From positions 1,240,001 through 1,304,000 of the forward strand of contig NZ_OU015321.1 in assembly GCF_907163105.1 (NCBI RefSeq): a DNA stretch of 64,000 nucleotides, given 5' to 3'. The stretch's first letter is position 1; every line of letters starts with the position of its first letter. The translations under genes were made by a program, and so were the position numbers. Below, in pieces: positions 43,278 through 52,628 of this stretch. This DNA is from Cloacibacterium caeni (GTDB lineage: Bacteria; Bacteroidota; Bacteroidia; Flavobacteriales; Weeksellaceae). The notes beneath the pieces were generated by a model. The model was not told where the DNA came from, made no database searches, and saw nothing but the letters and a program-made list of their open reading frames with translations.

Positions 43278-46025
43278 TTAATAATTCAGCGTAAATCCTG
43301 CACCCCAGCTCATATCGCTGTCGTAGTGGGTTGAGATTCCGATATTTTTTGTGACGATATATTTAAGACCTGCCATATATTCTTTGTCGGTATTGACCAT
43401 GAATGCCCCGCGCAAACGCGCAGTCAACGGAATGTCTTCACGTTTCAGCTGGAACCTTACAATTCCATCTGTAAATATTTCTGCCTGCAGGTCCACCAAC
43501 ATCGGGAGTTTATACATGATACCAGCGCTGAAAGTTTTTCTTTCATCTTTAGTAGATGCCTGTCCAAAAAGGTTTTTTTCAATATTATTCCTGTCAATCT
43601 TTCTATAATGATAGTTAAATCCGATAAATGGTTTCAGCCACTGCATACGGTCCACATACCTGCCGAGTTGGGTTTCCACCTCGTAGCCGTGATGAGGATT
43701 GTAACCTAAACGCCATTCTGTTCCCAATTCCCAGCGGGCATTTGAGATCCTCGCCATCCCGTCGTTACCATTGGTGGCGAAATCGTTTTCGGCCATCAGG
43801 TGCCACATGTTACTTTCGCGCTGAAGCTTTTTATAAGTTGAAGCTTTATCCCGCAGCAAAGGATTCTGATAATCGCCTACTGCAAAAACACGGTTCATTC
43901 CCGCCATCATGTGGTAGAGGATGTGACAATGGAAGAACCAGTCCCCATCCGTTTTTGCTTCAAATTCTATGACATTGGTTTCCATGGGCATAATATCCAA
44001 CACATTTTTGAGGGGTGCCTGAACACCATTTTTGTTGAGTACGCGGAAATCAAATCCGTGCAGGTGCATCGGGTGACGCATCATTGAGTTATTGAAAAGG
44101 GTAATGCGGAGAATTTCCCCTTTCTTCACCAATATTTTGTCTGATTCTGCCAGGACTCTATCGTCCATGCTCCAAACGTAGCGGTTCATGTTTCCCGTAA
44201 GGGTAAACTTGAGCTCGCGCACGGGACTGTCTTTCGGAAGCGAAGTGTCATAAGGCGACTTCATCATTTCGTAATTCAAGGTGGTAATCCCGGAAGCAGG
44301 CATCTGGTGCTTTGAGTGATCCATTTCCGCATCACTGTTGTCCATTGTATTCATCGGCATTGCTGCATTGTTTTCAGCAATAATCTCAGGGTACATCACC
44401 TGATTCATATCCATCGTCTGATAACTCATCTTCATGCCCATATCCTTCATGTCACCGTTCATCTTCATCATGTCATTCATCATCTTCATTCCTTCAAAAT
44501 ATTTGAGTTTGGGTAAGGGTGCCTGGGCTTTTTTAATTCCTTCGCCAATGTAAACGGAAGCCGATTTTGTGCGGTCTTCGGGCGTAACAAGGAGTTCGTA
44601 TGAAGTGTTTTTTTCAGGAATTTCCACTACGATATCCACTGTTTCGGAAACCGCAAGGATCAGACGGTCAACTTCTACCGGTTCAATGTCCAATCCATCA
44701 CTGGCCACTACTTTTATTTTTCCTCCGGCATAATTGAGCCAGAAATAGGAGGAAGCACCGCCGTTGGCAATTTGAAGCCGAACTTTATCACCGGCTTTAT
44801 ATCGGGAGAGTTGACTTTCGATTTTACCGTTAATCAGGAATGCATCATAATATACATCGCTCACGTCCATGGCCAGCATCCGCTTCCACTCGTTGGTGAG
44901 TTTTGTTTTAAAGTGGCCTTCTTTAATGGCTTCGGCATAACTTTGAGTACTGCCTTTTTTAATAGCAAACCAGTCGTTCGCATTGTGGAGCATCCGCTGG
45001 ACGTTGTTGGGGTTCAGGTTCGTCCATTCGCTAAGGATAAGATGCTCTGTGGGTAGATCATCAATCCCCGGCCGGAAAGTAGGATCTTCGGGACGTTTTT
45101 TCAGAATCATCATCCCATACATTCCAATCTGCTCCTGCAGGCCAGTATGTGAGTGATACCAGTGGGTTCCGTTTTGGATGATCGGAAACGAATACGTGTA
45201 GGTTGAATGTGGTGGAATGGGTTTCTGGGTAAGCCAGGGAACCCCATCTTCTTTATTTGGAAGATGAAGACCGTGCCAGTGCAGAGAAGTTTCTTCGTCC
45301 ATTAAATTATGGACAATCACTTCCGCCGTATCGCCCTCATAAAACTCCAGCTTTGGCATCGGAATCTGCCCGTTTACGGCAATGGCGCGTTTCTGTTTGC
45401 CCGCAAAATTTACCAGGGTGTCTTTCACATAAAGATGGTAGGTCACTTTGCGTCCGCCTTTTAGGTGCTTTTCGGGCATGGGCATGACCATTTTGTGTTC
45501 ACCATGTATCTGCATGTTTCCGTGTGCAGAATGATCTTCCTTCTTTCCTTTTTGAGGCACCAGATTCATACCGCACTTGGGACACTTTCCGGGTTTGTCC
45601 GATATCACCTCGGGATGCATCGGGCAGGTGTACATCTTTTGCGCTTCTTCATGCTGATGCGGAGCAGGTGTTGAATGTTCCGGCGTTTTGATGCTCGCTG
45701 GGTCTTTCGGTACTGCTTTAGTCTTTGGCATCACCGGTTTTTTAACTTCCGTTACCGTCTTTGTTTTTGCAGCGGTAATTTCAGGTTTCTTACCCGTAGT
45801 TTTTTTAACTACGGTGGCCTTTTTAGGAGCGGGCGCGGATTTGGCCGCCGTTTTTTTCTCAGTAACGGTTTTCTTCACCAAGGTCATACCGCAAATGGGG
45901 CAGTTACCGGGTGCTGATTTCACGACCTGCGGATGCATCGGGCAGGTGTACACGGTTTTGGTGCTCTGTGAATAACTGTTTATGGACATTGCCATAAATA
46001 GGAAGAGCGAAAATATATATTTCAT
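43278..46025 (-). CDS. Multicopper oxidase fused to metal-binding and CopB-like domains
   Basis: A 915-residue exported protein (signal MKYIFSLFLFMAMSINSYSQ). Two heavy-metal-binding zinc-ribbon-like domains lie near 25-50 and 130-158 (YTCPMHPQVV...CPICGM and YTCPMHPEVI...CPKCGM), separated by a Lys/Pro-rich linker. The CopA-type oxidase follows with all four copper motifs: HWHGLHLP near 248, HWYHSHTG near 286, HPMHLHG near 650 and HCHILYHMMAGM near 698. A Met-rich copper stretch (MNDMMKMNGDMKDMGMKM) sits inside. From about 745 the tail (WHLMAENDF, NARWELGTEWRLGYNP, YHYR) resembles the CopB outer-membrane beta-barrel, so CopA and CopB functions seem fused. Likely periplasmic Cu(I) oxidation and sequestration. 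It starts 7 bp after the ATPase stop. Confidence 0.9.
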   Translation of the reverse strand: MKYIFSLFLFMAMSINSYSQSTKTVYTCPMHPQVVKSAPGNCPICGMTLVKKTVTEKKTAAKSAPAPKKATVVKKTTGKKPEITAAKTKTVTEVKKPVMPKTKAVPKDPASIKTPEHSTPAPHQHEEAQKMYTCPMHPEVISDKPGKCPKCGMNLVPQKGKKEDHSAHGNMQIHGEHKMVMPMPEKHLKGGRKVTYHLYVKDTLVNFAGKQKRAIAVNGQIPMPKLEFYEGDTAEVIVHNLMDEETSLHWHGLHLPNKEDGVPWLTQKPIPPHSTYTYSFPIIQNGTHWYHSHTGLQEQIGMYGMMILKKRPEDPTFRPGIDDLPTEHLILSEWTNLNPNNVQRMLHNANDWFAIKKGSTQSYAEAIKEGHFKTKLTNEWKRMLAMDVSDVYYDAFLINGKIESQLSRYKAGDKVRLQIANGGASSYFWLNYAGGKIKVVASDGLDIEPVEVDRLILAVSETVDIVVEIPEKNTSYELLVTPEDRTKSASVYIGEGIKKAQAPLPKLKYFEGMKMMNDMMKMNGDMKDMGMKMSYQTMDMNQVMYPEIIAENNAAMPMNTMDNSDAEMDHSKHQMPASGITTLNYEMMKSPYDTSLPKDSPVRELKFTLTGNMNRYVWSMDDRVLAESDKILVKKGEILRITLFNNSMMRHPMHLHGFDFRVLNKNGVQAPLKNVLDIMPMETNVIEFEAKTDGDWFFHCHILYHMMAGMNRVFAVGDYQNPLLRDKASTYKKLQRESNMWHLMAENDFATNGNDGMARISNARWELGTEWRLGYNPHHGYEVETQLGRYVDRMQWLKPFIGFNYHYRKIDRNNIEKNLFGQASTKDERKTFSAGIMYKLPMLVDLQAEIFTDGIVRFQLKREDIPLTARLRGAFMVNTDKEYMAGLKYIVTKNIGISTHYDSDMSWGAGFTLNY

Positions 46026-46032
46026 CCTGTGA

Positions 46033-48159
46033 TTATTTAATTTTTAACAAACTTGCATTAAGTGCGACCACGATGGTGCTTACACTCATCAGCACTGCGC
46101 CCATGGCGGGACTCAGGACAAATGTAGGATACAGAACACCCGCAGCAAGTGGAATAGCCACGACGTTGTAGCCCACTGCCCATACGAGATTCTGGATCAT
46201 CTTGCTGTAGGTTTTCTTTCCAAAATCTATCATTTTCACCACGTCTCGAGGGTCACTGTTGACCAGAATAATATCTGCGGTTTCGGCAGCAACATCAGTT
46301 CCGCTGCCAACTGCAATGCCTACATCTGCTGCTGCCAAAGCCGGTGCATCATTTACGCCGTCACCTGTCATGGCAACGATTTCTCCTTTATCCTGAAATT
46401 CTTTTACTTTTTCCTGTTTGTGGTGCGGAAGTACATTTGCCAAATATCCGTCCATTCCTAACTGCTTTGACACCGCCGCCGCTACCTTTTCGTTATCACC
46501 TGTAAGCAGGAATGATTTAATGTTCATGCTTCGAAGTTGGTCAATAGCTTCTTTTGCGCCTTCGCGAATGGTATCTGCTAAAGAAACAATACCCACGGGC
46601 ACGTCATCAATCAAAATAAAGTTCACTGTTTCTGCATCCTGGTTGATTTCTTCCGGAATGGCAGGTACCTGTTTATTGTTTTGAACAAAATAATTAGGAC
46701 CAGCCGCGACAACCGATTTACCGTTTACGATTCCTGTCACTCCAATTCCCTGCATGTAGCGGAAATTGTATGACTTCCATAGCTCCAGTTTTTTCTCGGA
46801 AAGGGTCTGCATGATTCCTTTTGCAATGTGATGTTCGGAGTTCTGCTGCACTGCTGCTGCATACTGGAGTAAATCGTTTTCCGAATAGTGTTCCGTTAGA
46901 GGAATGATTTTCTGCACAGTGTGGGAACCTTTCGTAAGGGTGCCGGTTTTATCGAAAATAATGGTCGATAATTTTCTGGTGGTTTCAAAAGCCGTGCGGT
47001 TTCTGATGAGTAAACCATTTGTCGCTGAAAGTGTAGTGGAAATGGCCACCACCAGAGGGATTGCCACTCCTAAAGCATGAGGGCAAGCCGTTACCATTAC
47101 CGTTACCATCCGTTCCAGAGCAAAAGCCAAATCTCCCATGGTGATGTACCAGTAAGCGAAAGTTCCTACTCCCAACACAATTGCTACTATAGTAAGCCAT
47201 TTGGCTACTTTATCCGCCAGATTCTGAGTGTTCGATTTTGCTGCCTGCGCATCCTGAACCAAATTAATGACCTTATTGAGGTACGAATCCTTTCCAACCC
47301 CTGTTGCTTTTATCTTTAAAGCCCCGTCTCCATTGATAGACCCTGCGATAACCTTTCCACCGGACTCTTTTCTTACAGGAACACTTTCTCCGGTCAGCAT
47401 GCTTTCATTTAAATAGGAACTGCCCTCGACAATCAGACCGTCAGCGGCGACTTTTTCGCCCGGTCTTATGATTACGGTATCTCCGTTTTTCAGCTGTTCC
47501 AGTTTTATTTTAACCGGACTTCCGTTATGCTCGACGGTTACGTCATTTGGTAGTAAGGCAACTAGAGATTGCAACGCTTTTGAAGCTGCCATCTGTGAAC
47601 GCATTTCGAGCCAATGACCCAGAAGCATGATGACAATTAGGGTGGCGAGCTCCCAAAAGAAATCCATGCCCGGCAGCCCGAATACGACGGCAACGGAATA
47701 GACATAAGCTACGGTAATCGCCAAAGCAACGAGCGTCATCATCCCAATAGCTCCGGCTTTCACTTCGCCCAAAAACCCTTTGAAAAAAGGCATTCCACCG
47801 TAGAAATAAATAATACTTCCTAAAACCAACAGCACGTATTTATCGCCTGGAAAAGCTATGGTGAAACCAAGCCACTGCTGAATCATATGTGAAAGCAGCA
47901 GCACCGGAACAGAAAGCACCAGTGTAATCCAGAATCTTTTTAGAAAATCCGGAGTATGATGACCTGCATGTTTGTCAAATCCCGCCGCTGAACTATCAGA
48001 TTCTGAGTGATGACCATGATTCTGATGATGATGGCTGTGTTCGTCTTTTTCAGCTCGGGCGGTTCCTCCTAAAGGAATTAAATTCATTCCGCATAGTGGA
48101 CATTTCCCCGGTTGGTCCTTCAAAATTTGGGGATGCATGGGACAGGTGTATTTTTTCAT
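46033..48159 (-). CDS. P1B-type copper-translocating ATPase (CPH type, CopB-like)
   Basis: A 708-residue inner-membrane heavy-metal ATPase. An N-terminal metal-binding domain (YTCPMHPQIL...CPLCGMNLI, residues 4-28) leads into a His-rich segment. Eight transmembrane helices are interrupted by the TGES actuator motif (SMLTGESVPV), the ion-path motif ACPHALG near 356, DKTGT near 401 and GDGVNDAPAL near 600. CPH instead of CPC marks the P1B-3 group, which exports Cu(II)/Cu(I) or Ag(I). It is followed by the multicopper oxidase gene and preceded by the DUF305 gene. Confidence 0.93.
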   Translation of the reverse strand: MKKYTCPMHPQILKDQPGKCPLCGMNLIPLGGTARAEKDEHSHHHQNHGHHSESDSSAAGFDKHAGHHTPDFLKRFWITLVLSVPVLLLSHMIQQWLGFTIAFPGDKYVLLVLGSIIYFYGGMPFFKGFLGEVKAGAIGMMTLVALAITVAYVYSVAVVFGLPGMDFFWELATLIVIMLLGHWLEMRSQMAASKALQSLVALLPNDVTVEHNGSPVKIKLEQLKNGDTVIIRPGEKVAADGLIVEGSSYLNESMLTGESVPVRKESGGKVIAGSINGDGALKIKATGVGKDSYLNKVINLVQDAQAAKSNTQNLADKVAKWLTIVAIVLGVGTFAYWYITMGDLAFALERMVTVMVTACPHALGVAIPLVVAISTTLSATNGLLIRNRTAFETTRKLSTIIFDKTGTLTKGSHTVQKIIPLTEHYSENDLLQYAAAVQQNSEHHIAKGIMQTLSEKKLELWKSYNFRYMQGIGVTGIVNGKSVVAAGPNYFVQNNKQVPAIPEEINQDAETVNFILIDDVPVGIVSLADTIREGAKEAIDQLRSMNIKSFLLTGDNEKVAAAVSKQLGMDGYLANVLPHHKQEKVKEFQDKGEIVAMTGDGVNDAPALAAADVGIAVGSGTDVAAETADIILVNSDPRDVVKMIDFGKKTYSKMIQNLVWAVGYNVVAIPLAAGVLYPTFVLSPAMGAVLMSVSTIVVALNASLLKIK

Positions 48160-48196
48160 AATTCAATTTTTTTGCGTTAAATTCTGCTATTTGAGA

Positions 48197-48760
48197 TTAC
48201 TTCCGGGTTTGAAGTTCCTTAATTTTCGCCCTCATGACGGCAATTTCTTCCTCCTGTGCTTTGATAATTTCCTCGCCCAACTTTCTCACTTCCGGATCGA
48301 CCAGATTACTTTCTTCGACCATAAGAATAGCCCCTGCATGGTGTGGAATCATGGACTTTAGAAACTGGACATCTCCCACGGCTGTCTGCTGCCGGATCCC
48401 GGACCAAAACAGCACCATCATCAGCACTCCGAGGCCCATAAGGATTTTATTGAGTTTTTTGTTGGGATACATCTTCCCCATTAACAGCAGTTCGATGATT
48501 AACATAGGAGAAGCCATCAGGCCTGCCATATATAACTGGTTTATGTTTGGAATTACATTAGCCAGCTTGTCCACCATCGCATACATTAGTATAAACATTG
48601 AAATAAAGGAAATCAGAAGCATCCAAAATAACTTTTTGTACGCGCCGCCGTGATCCATTTGTCCATTTTTTTGTTCTGAATCCATATCGTGTGCGGAATG
48701 AGTTTTCCCCGAAGCGCTATGGTCCGGAGAAACTTTGTGGCTGTGCTTTGAATTGTTCAT
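48197..48760 (-). CDS. DUF305 membrane protein
   Basis: A 187-residue protein. A polar His-rich N-terminus precedes three hydrophobic segments (KLFWMLLISFISMFILMYAM, then LYMAGLMASPMLIIELLLM, then ILMGLGVLMMVLFWSGI). The C-terminal ferritin-like DUF305 helix pair follows, with SMIPHHAGAILMVEES and GEEIIKAQEEEIAVM. Family members bind copper or accompany copper resistance. It lies 37 bp upstream of the ATPase. Confidence 0.85.
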   Translation of the reverse strand: MNNSKHSHKVSPDHSASGKTHSAHDMDSEQKNGQMDHGGAYKKLFWMLLISFISMFILMYAMVDKLANVIPNINQLYMAGLMASPMLIIELLLMGKMYPNKKLNKILMGLGVLMMVLFWSGIRQQTAVGDVQFLKSMIPHHAGAILMVEESNLVDPEVRKLGEEIIKAQEEEIAVMRAKIKELQTRK

Positions 48761-48802
48761 TAAATTGGTTTTTAATTTAGCTACATGTAAAACAACAGAT
48801 CT

Positions 48803-49012
48803 TTAACAACATTTTCTGTCCTGTTGGACAGGTGGACACGGCACTGTCCCGTAACTGCAATATACACAGCAATCGCCCTGTTTTGGTTTTAAAACGGTCT
48901 TACATTTTTTGCATTCGTAGAAATATTGGCAGGAATCTGTAGGCATTGTTTCCTCTTCCCTGTGTCCGCAATTGGGACAAGTGACTATTGACTGTAATTT
49001 AACTGTACTCAT
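48803..49012 (-). CDS. GDCCVxC-domain small metal-binding protein
   Basis: A 69-residue, 11-cysteine protein: TCPNCGH zinc-ribbon-like start, YECKKCKTVLKPKQGDCC middle with GDCCVYCSYG, and CPPVQQDRKCC tail. This is the family often annotated as GDCCVxC domain-containing (seleno)protein, typically beside mercury transport genes. No in-frame TGA is present, so this is the cysteine form. It lies 15 bp downstream of merTP. Confidence 0.85.
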   Translation of the reverse strand: MSTVKLQSIVTCPNCGHREEETMPTDSCQYFYECKKCKTVLKPKQGDCCVYCSYGTVPCPPVQQDRKCC

Positions 49013-49027
49013 CTGTTTAATTATTTA

Positions 49028-49657
49028 TTATGGTTTTTCACGACCAATGGTTTCCAATTGATATTCTTTCTTGGCGGTTACTACATACCCGGTACCGTTT
49101 ATGGCGTTTTCGATTTCATCAATGTTTGTTTTTGAATCATCAAATTTCACAACTGCATTTTTGTTTTCGTACGAAGCGTCTGAACTTATAATTCCCGTCA
49201 GTTTATTTACTTCGCTATTGACATGTTCACCACAGCTTGCGCAGGTCATTCCACTAATTGTAAATTCTATTTCCCGGATATTAGATTGATCTACTATTAT
49301 AATTTGCTTTTCTGTTGTTGGATAAAAAATTCCTGAATAGTATGGGAAGGCAAGCATCACGACAGCGAAAAGGGTTATAATCCCCAAAAACATTTTGGAC
49401 TGCGTGAACGGTATTTTCTCATCTTTCTCACAGCTACAGTCTAATTGTTTTTTAGGTTTTAATTTAAGATACCAGGCAAAACCAAGAACAAAAATTGTTA
49501 ACCCGATTAAATAAGGCCGTAAAGGTTCGAGCCAGGAAAAAGTTGTAGCTAGGCCGCTTGTTCCTGCAATGAAGGCTAATAATGGTGTAATGCAACATAA
49601 TGAGGCGGTGAAGGCGGCCAGCAGACCTGTGCTGATTAATTTTTTGTCTGTTTTCAT
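49028..49657 (-). CDS. merTP: Mercuric transport fusion protein MerTP
   Basis: A 209-residue inner-membrane protein. The MerT part has three hydrophobic helices and the first-helix cysteine pair SLCCITP. A DCSC motif follows between helices. After the third helix a C-terminal MerP-like heavy-metal-associated domain (about 125-200) carries GMTCASCGEHV. It imports Hg(II) for cytosolic reduction in mer systems. No merA or merR is in the window, so in this island it may serve another soft metal or work with a reductase elsewhere. Confidence 0.9.
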   Translation of the reverse strand: MKTDKKLISTGLLAAFTASLCCITPLLAFIAGTSGLATTFSWLEPLRPYLIGLTIFVLGFAWYLKLKPKKQLDCSCEKDEKIPFTQSKMFLGIITLFAVVMLAFPYYSGIFYPTTEKQIIIVDQSNIREIEFTISGMTCASCGEHVNSEVNKLTGIISSDASYENKNAVVKFDDSKTNIDEIENAINGTGYVVTAKKEYQLETIGREKP

Positions 49658-49700
49658 TTTGTTTTTAAGGTTTAATTTTCACTTTTGAAGTTTTCATGTT

Positions 49701-50159
49701 TTAAAGTTCAAGTTCGGACTGAAAAAACTGCATCACTATTTTTTGTTGCTCTGTGGTTAAGTCTGCATCATGATGAAATAAAAGATAAGATTTCAAAGGC
49801 ATTTCGTCTTTCTCAATCTGCCTGATGATGCTTTTTATTTTTGCTTTTTTACGTCTTTTTGAATAGTTATTGAACTCATCAAAATTGAGTTCTTCTTTGC
49901 CTTTTGTAATATGCTGCGCCATAAACCACGCGCCGGGCTGCAATTCTGAATACCAGGGATAGCGGGTATTATTGGAATGACAGTCGTAACAGGAAACTTT
50001 AAGGATTGCAGCCACGTTGGCGGGCACCTTTTCGGTTTTTTCAAAACTTTGACCTGGCGGAACGGTGGAGACATTACGCTCCACCGGTATGACCTGAATG
50101 ACTAAAACAATAGCCACCACTAGCACCGCCAGCCAGCCTATCATATTCAATTTTCTCAT
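49701..50159 (-). CDS. Heme-binding domain protein
   Basis: A 152-residue protein with an N-terminal membrane anchor or signal (IGWLAVLVVAIVLVIQVI) and a haem-bd-type domain: SCYDCHSNNTRYPWYSELQP, then AWFMAQHI and the DEMPL/YLLFHHDADLT tail. The CxxCH motif suggests covalent haem. Such proteins are frequent in Bacteroidota copper islands. It starts 1 bp after the adaptor gene stop region, in the same transcript. Confidence 0.85.
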   Translation of the reverse strand: MRKLNMIGWLAVLVVAIVLVIQVIPVERNVSTVPPGQSFEKTEKVPANVAAILKVSCYDCHSNNTRYPWYSELQPGAWFMAQHITKGKEELNFDEFNNYSKRRKKAKIKSIIRQIEKDEMPLKSYLLFHHDADLTTEQQKIVMQFFQSELEL

Positions 50160-50160
50160 A

Positions 50161-51366
50161 TTACATGGTGCTCATATCGTGACCCGCCATGGGATCAACC
50201 CCTTTCTTGAATATGTATTCACTGTTCAGCAGATAGGCCCCGGAAACCACTACTTCGTCCCCCGCCTTAATTCCGGATGTGATTTCTATTCTGTCTTCAT
50301 ATTCGAGACCCGTTTCCACCATTCTGTTGACGAAGGTGTTCTTCGCGGTTTTCACCCACACCGTGGAAGATTTGCCATTCCTGATTACCGCATCCACAGG
50401 CATTGAAAGACCATCACGGGATTTGTTTTCCACCAGAACATATACCGGCATGCCGGGTTTCAGCAGATTTCCTTTGTTGGGCACGGAAATGCGAACCAGA
50501 TTTATCCTGCTGGAGGCGCTTATTTCAGGGTTTGTAAAATCAACCTTCCCATTAATCTTCAAATTATCCAGATCGGGAATATATACGGTGACCTTGCTGT
50601 CTTTCTGAAGGAGAGCCATTTGAGAGGAATAAACCTGCGCCTCCGCCCACAGCGATGAAAGGTCTGCCAGATTCACGATGGTGCCGCCTTCCGCAAGATA
50701 ATCACCTTCAGCAATGCTCAGATCGGTGATGTACCCGGCTGCATTGCTGAACACGGTAGTAGTAGGTGTGGCTTTTCCTGATCTTTCCAACTGTTTGATC
50801 TGGCTTTCGGACATTCCCCATAAATAAAGCTTGTTGCGGGAACTTTGGAGCAACTGATCAAAATCAATGGAAGTATTGCCGACAAACAGTTTGCGTCTTT
50901 CTAATGCCAGCAAATATTCCTGCTTTGCATTATTGAGTTCTTCACTGTAAATATCGACCAACGGCGCCCCCTTCGGAACAAAATCGCCAATGTTTTTATA
51001 ATACAACCGTTCAACTCTGCCCATTACTCTGGAACTTACTGCCTGCATTTGGTACTGATTAAAATTGAGTGTTCCTGTCAGCGTAAGTTTGTCGGCCATA
51101 GACCCATCAGATAGTGCGACTGTTTTTATATTCCCAAGTTTAACCTGCTCGTCATTCAAGATAATTTCGTTAGGATCAGCATTCTTTTTATTCTCGACAG
51201 GCACCAAATCCATGTGACAAATGGGGCATTTTCCGGGTTTATCGGAGACTACCTGCGGGTGCATGGAACAGGTGTAGTAGATATCGTGGCCGGCATGAGG
51301 ATCTTCCTCCTTTTTACAGGAGTAAAGAAAAACCAGCAAGGCCAGCATTAAAATATTAAATTTCAT
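50161..51366 (-). CDS. cusB: CusB-type RND periplasmic adaptor with metal-binding domain (first)
   Basis: A 401-residue lipoprotein (MKFNILMLALLVFLYSC). A heavy-metal-binding domain occupies about 29-55 (YTCSMHPQVV...CPICHMDLV; note H in place of the usual G). Membrane-fusion-protein domains follow: lipoyl halves around RVERLYYKNIGDFVPKGAPL and YITDLSIAEGDYLAEGG, beta-barrel, and a C-terminal membrane-proximal domain. It links CusA to CusC for periplasmic copper or silver efflux. Two adaptors are encoded side by side. Confidence 0.9.
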   Translation of the reverse strand: MKFNILMLALLVFLYSCKKEEDPHAGHDIYYTCSMHPQVVSDKPGKCPICHMDLVPVENKKNADPNEIILNDEQVKLGNIKTVALSDGSMADKLTLTGTLNFNQYQMQAVSSRVMGRVERLYYKNIGDFVPKGAPLVDIYSEELNNAKQEYLLALERRKLFVGNTSIDFDQLLQSSRNKLYLWGMSESQIKQLERSGKATPTTTVFSNAAGYITDLSIAEGDYLAEGGTIVNLADLSSLWAEAQVYSSQMALLQKDSKVTVYIPDLDNLKINGKVDFTNPEISASSRINLVRISVPNKGNLLKPGMPVYVLVENKSRDGLSMPVDAVIRNGKSSTVWVKTAKNTFVNRMVETGLEYEDRIEITSGIKAGDEVVVSGAYLLNSEYIFKKGVDPMAGHDMSTM

Positions 51367-51377
51367 CTTATCAATTT

Positions 51378-52628
51378 TTATCTGTTAATTTTTATGAAAC
51401 TTTCGCTGTCCATCAGGTACTGTGCATTTTCGGCAACTCCATCTTCAGGAAGCAAACCACTGACGATCTGAATTTTATCGCCTACCACCGCGCCGGTAAC
51501 AACCTTGTGGGCAATAAAACCGCCTTCAACTTTTTTGAACGCAATTTTATCAATCCCCAAAGAAACCACCGCTGATTTCGGCAGCCAATCTGCCATTTTG
51601 TTGTGGCTCATAATCTCCGCTTTAACCTGACTTCCGACAGGAATTTTTGCGGTGGAATTATCAAAATAGACGCGCGCCGTTACGGTTTTGCTGCCCTGCC
51701 TGAAAAAGGGTTCAATAAAACCGATGATTCCTTTGAAGCGATTTTCAGGATTGGCTTCCGGGATGATCATGACTGACTGTCCTTTGCTGACCAGTGCAAT
51801 GTCTTCAGAGAAAATATTGATCAGGGCCCAGGTTCTGTTGGGATTGTAGACACTGAAAATATTCTGTCCTTTCTGGAGATACATTCCCTCTTTTAGGGGT
51901 AGTTCAGCGGTGGCTGCCGTATTTGAAGCCATTGCGGGTGCAGATTGTGGTGATGACCCCATGCTTCCGGCCGATCCTGCCTGCTGAATGTGTCCGCTGT
52001 AATTGCTGAAAACCGGAACTGTGAGATCAGGTTTCCCTCGCTGGATGACTTTCTGTATCTGTGAAGCCGGCATTCCCAAAAGAAGGAGTTTCTGGCGTGA
52101 AGCATCGATCATTGTTTTGTTTGAGCGGTCATTTTTAATAACGAAGAGCAGGTTTTGCTGTGCGGTTAAAAGTTCCGGGCTGTATATATCTAAAATACGC
52201 TGTCCTTTCGACACTTTCTGGTATTTATACCGCACATAGAGTTTCTCGATACGGCCCGCAACGCGTGAGGAAATACTGCCAATCTGTCGAGTATCGTATT
52301 CTACCGTCCCTAAAGCATCAACCGTGGTGGGTATGTTTTCTCTTTTTACTTTTATTACGGGCTGTTCCGACACTACAAATTCATTGGTTGGTTTCAACAG
52401 ATCGTCGAGTTTAATCCCCTTTTCCTTTTTTTCAGGGGCATCTTTCAGGACCAAATCCATCCCACATTTGGGACATTTGCCGGGTTTGTCTGAAATCACT
52501 TCCGGGTGCATCGGACAGGTATAAGTATGCATTGCAGCTTCTGCCGAGTGCTTATCTTCCCAGAACTTAACTTTGTCACACGCCGTCAAACCAAATAAAA
52601 GCATAGTGAATATTATAATTTTTCTCAT
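51378..52628 (-). CDS. cusB: CusB-type RND periplasmic adaptor with metal-binding domain (second)
   Basis: A 416-residue lipoprotein (MRKIIIFTMLLFGLTAC) with a metal-binding domain near 36-60 (YTCPMHPEVI...CPKCGMDLV). The lipoyl/hairpin region (SSRVAGRIEKLYVRYKYQKV, then KEGMYLQKGQNIFSVY) contains a Ser/Ala/Met-rich insert (AGSAGSMGSSPQSAPAMAS), and a beta-barrel follows. It overlaps cusC by 4 bp. The pair may form a mixed adaptor hexamer, which is inference. Confidence 0.9.
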   Translation of the reverse strand: MRKIIIFTMLLFGLTACDKVKFWEDKHSAEAAMHTYTCPMHPEVISDKPGKCPKCGMDLVLKDAPEKKEKGIKLDDLLKPTNEFVVSEQPVIKVKRENIPTTVDALGTVEYDTRQIGSISSRVAGRIEKLYVRYKYQKVSKGQRILDIYSPELLTAQQNLLFVIKNDRSNKTMIDASRQKLLLLGMPASQIQKVIQRGKPDLTVPVFSNYSGHIQQAGSAGSMGSSPQSAPAMASNTAATAELPLKEGMYLQKGQNIFSVYNPNRTWALINIFSEDIALVSKGQSVMIIPEANPENRFKGIIGFIEPFFRQGSKTVTARVYFDNSTAKIPVGSQVKAEIMSHNKMADWLPKSAVVSLGIDKIAFKKVEGGFIAHKVVTGAVVGDKIQIVSGLLPEDGVAENAQYLMDSESFIKINR

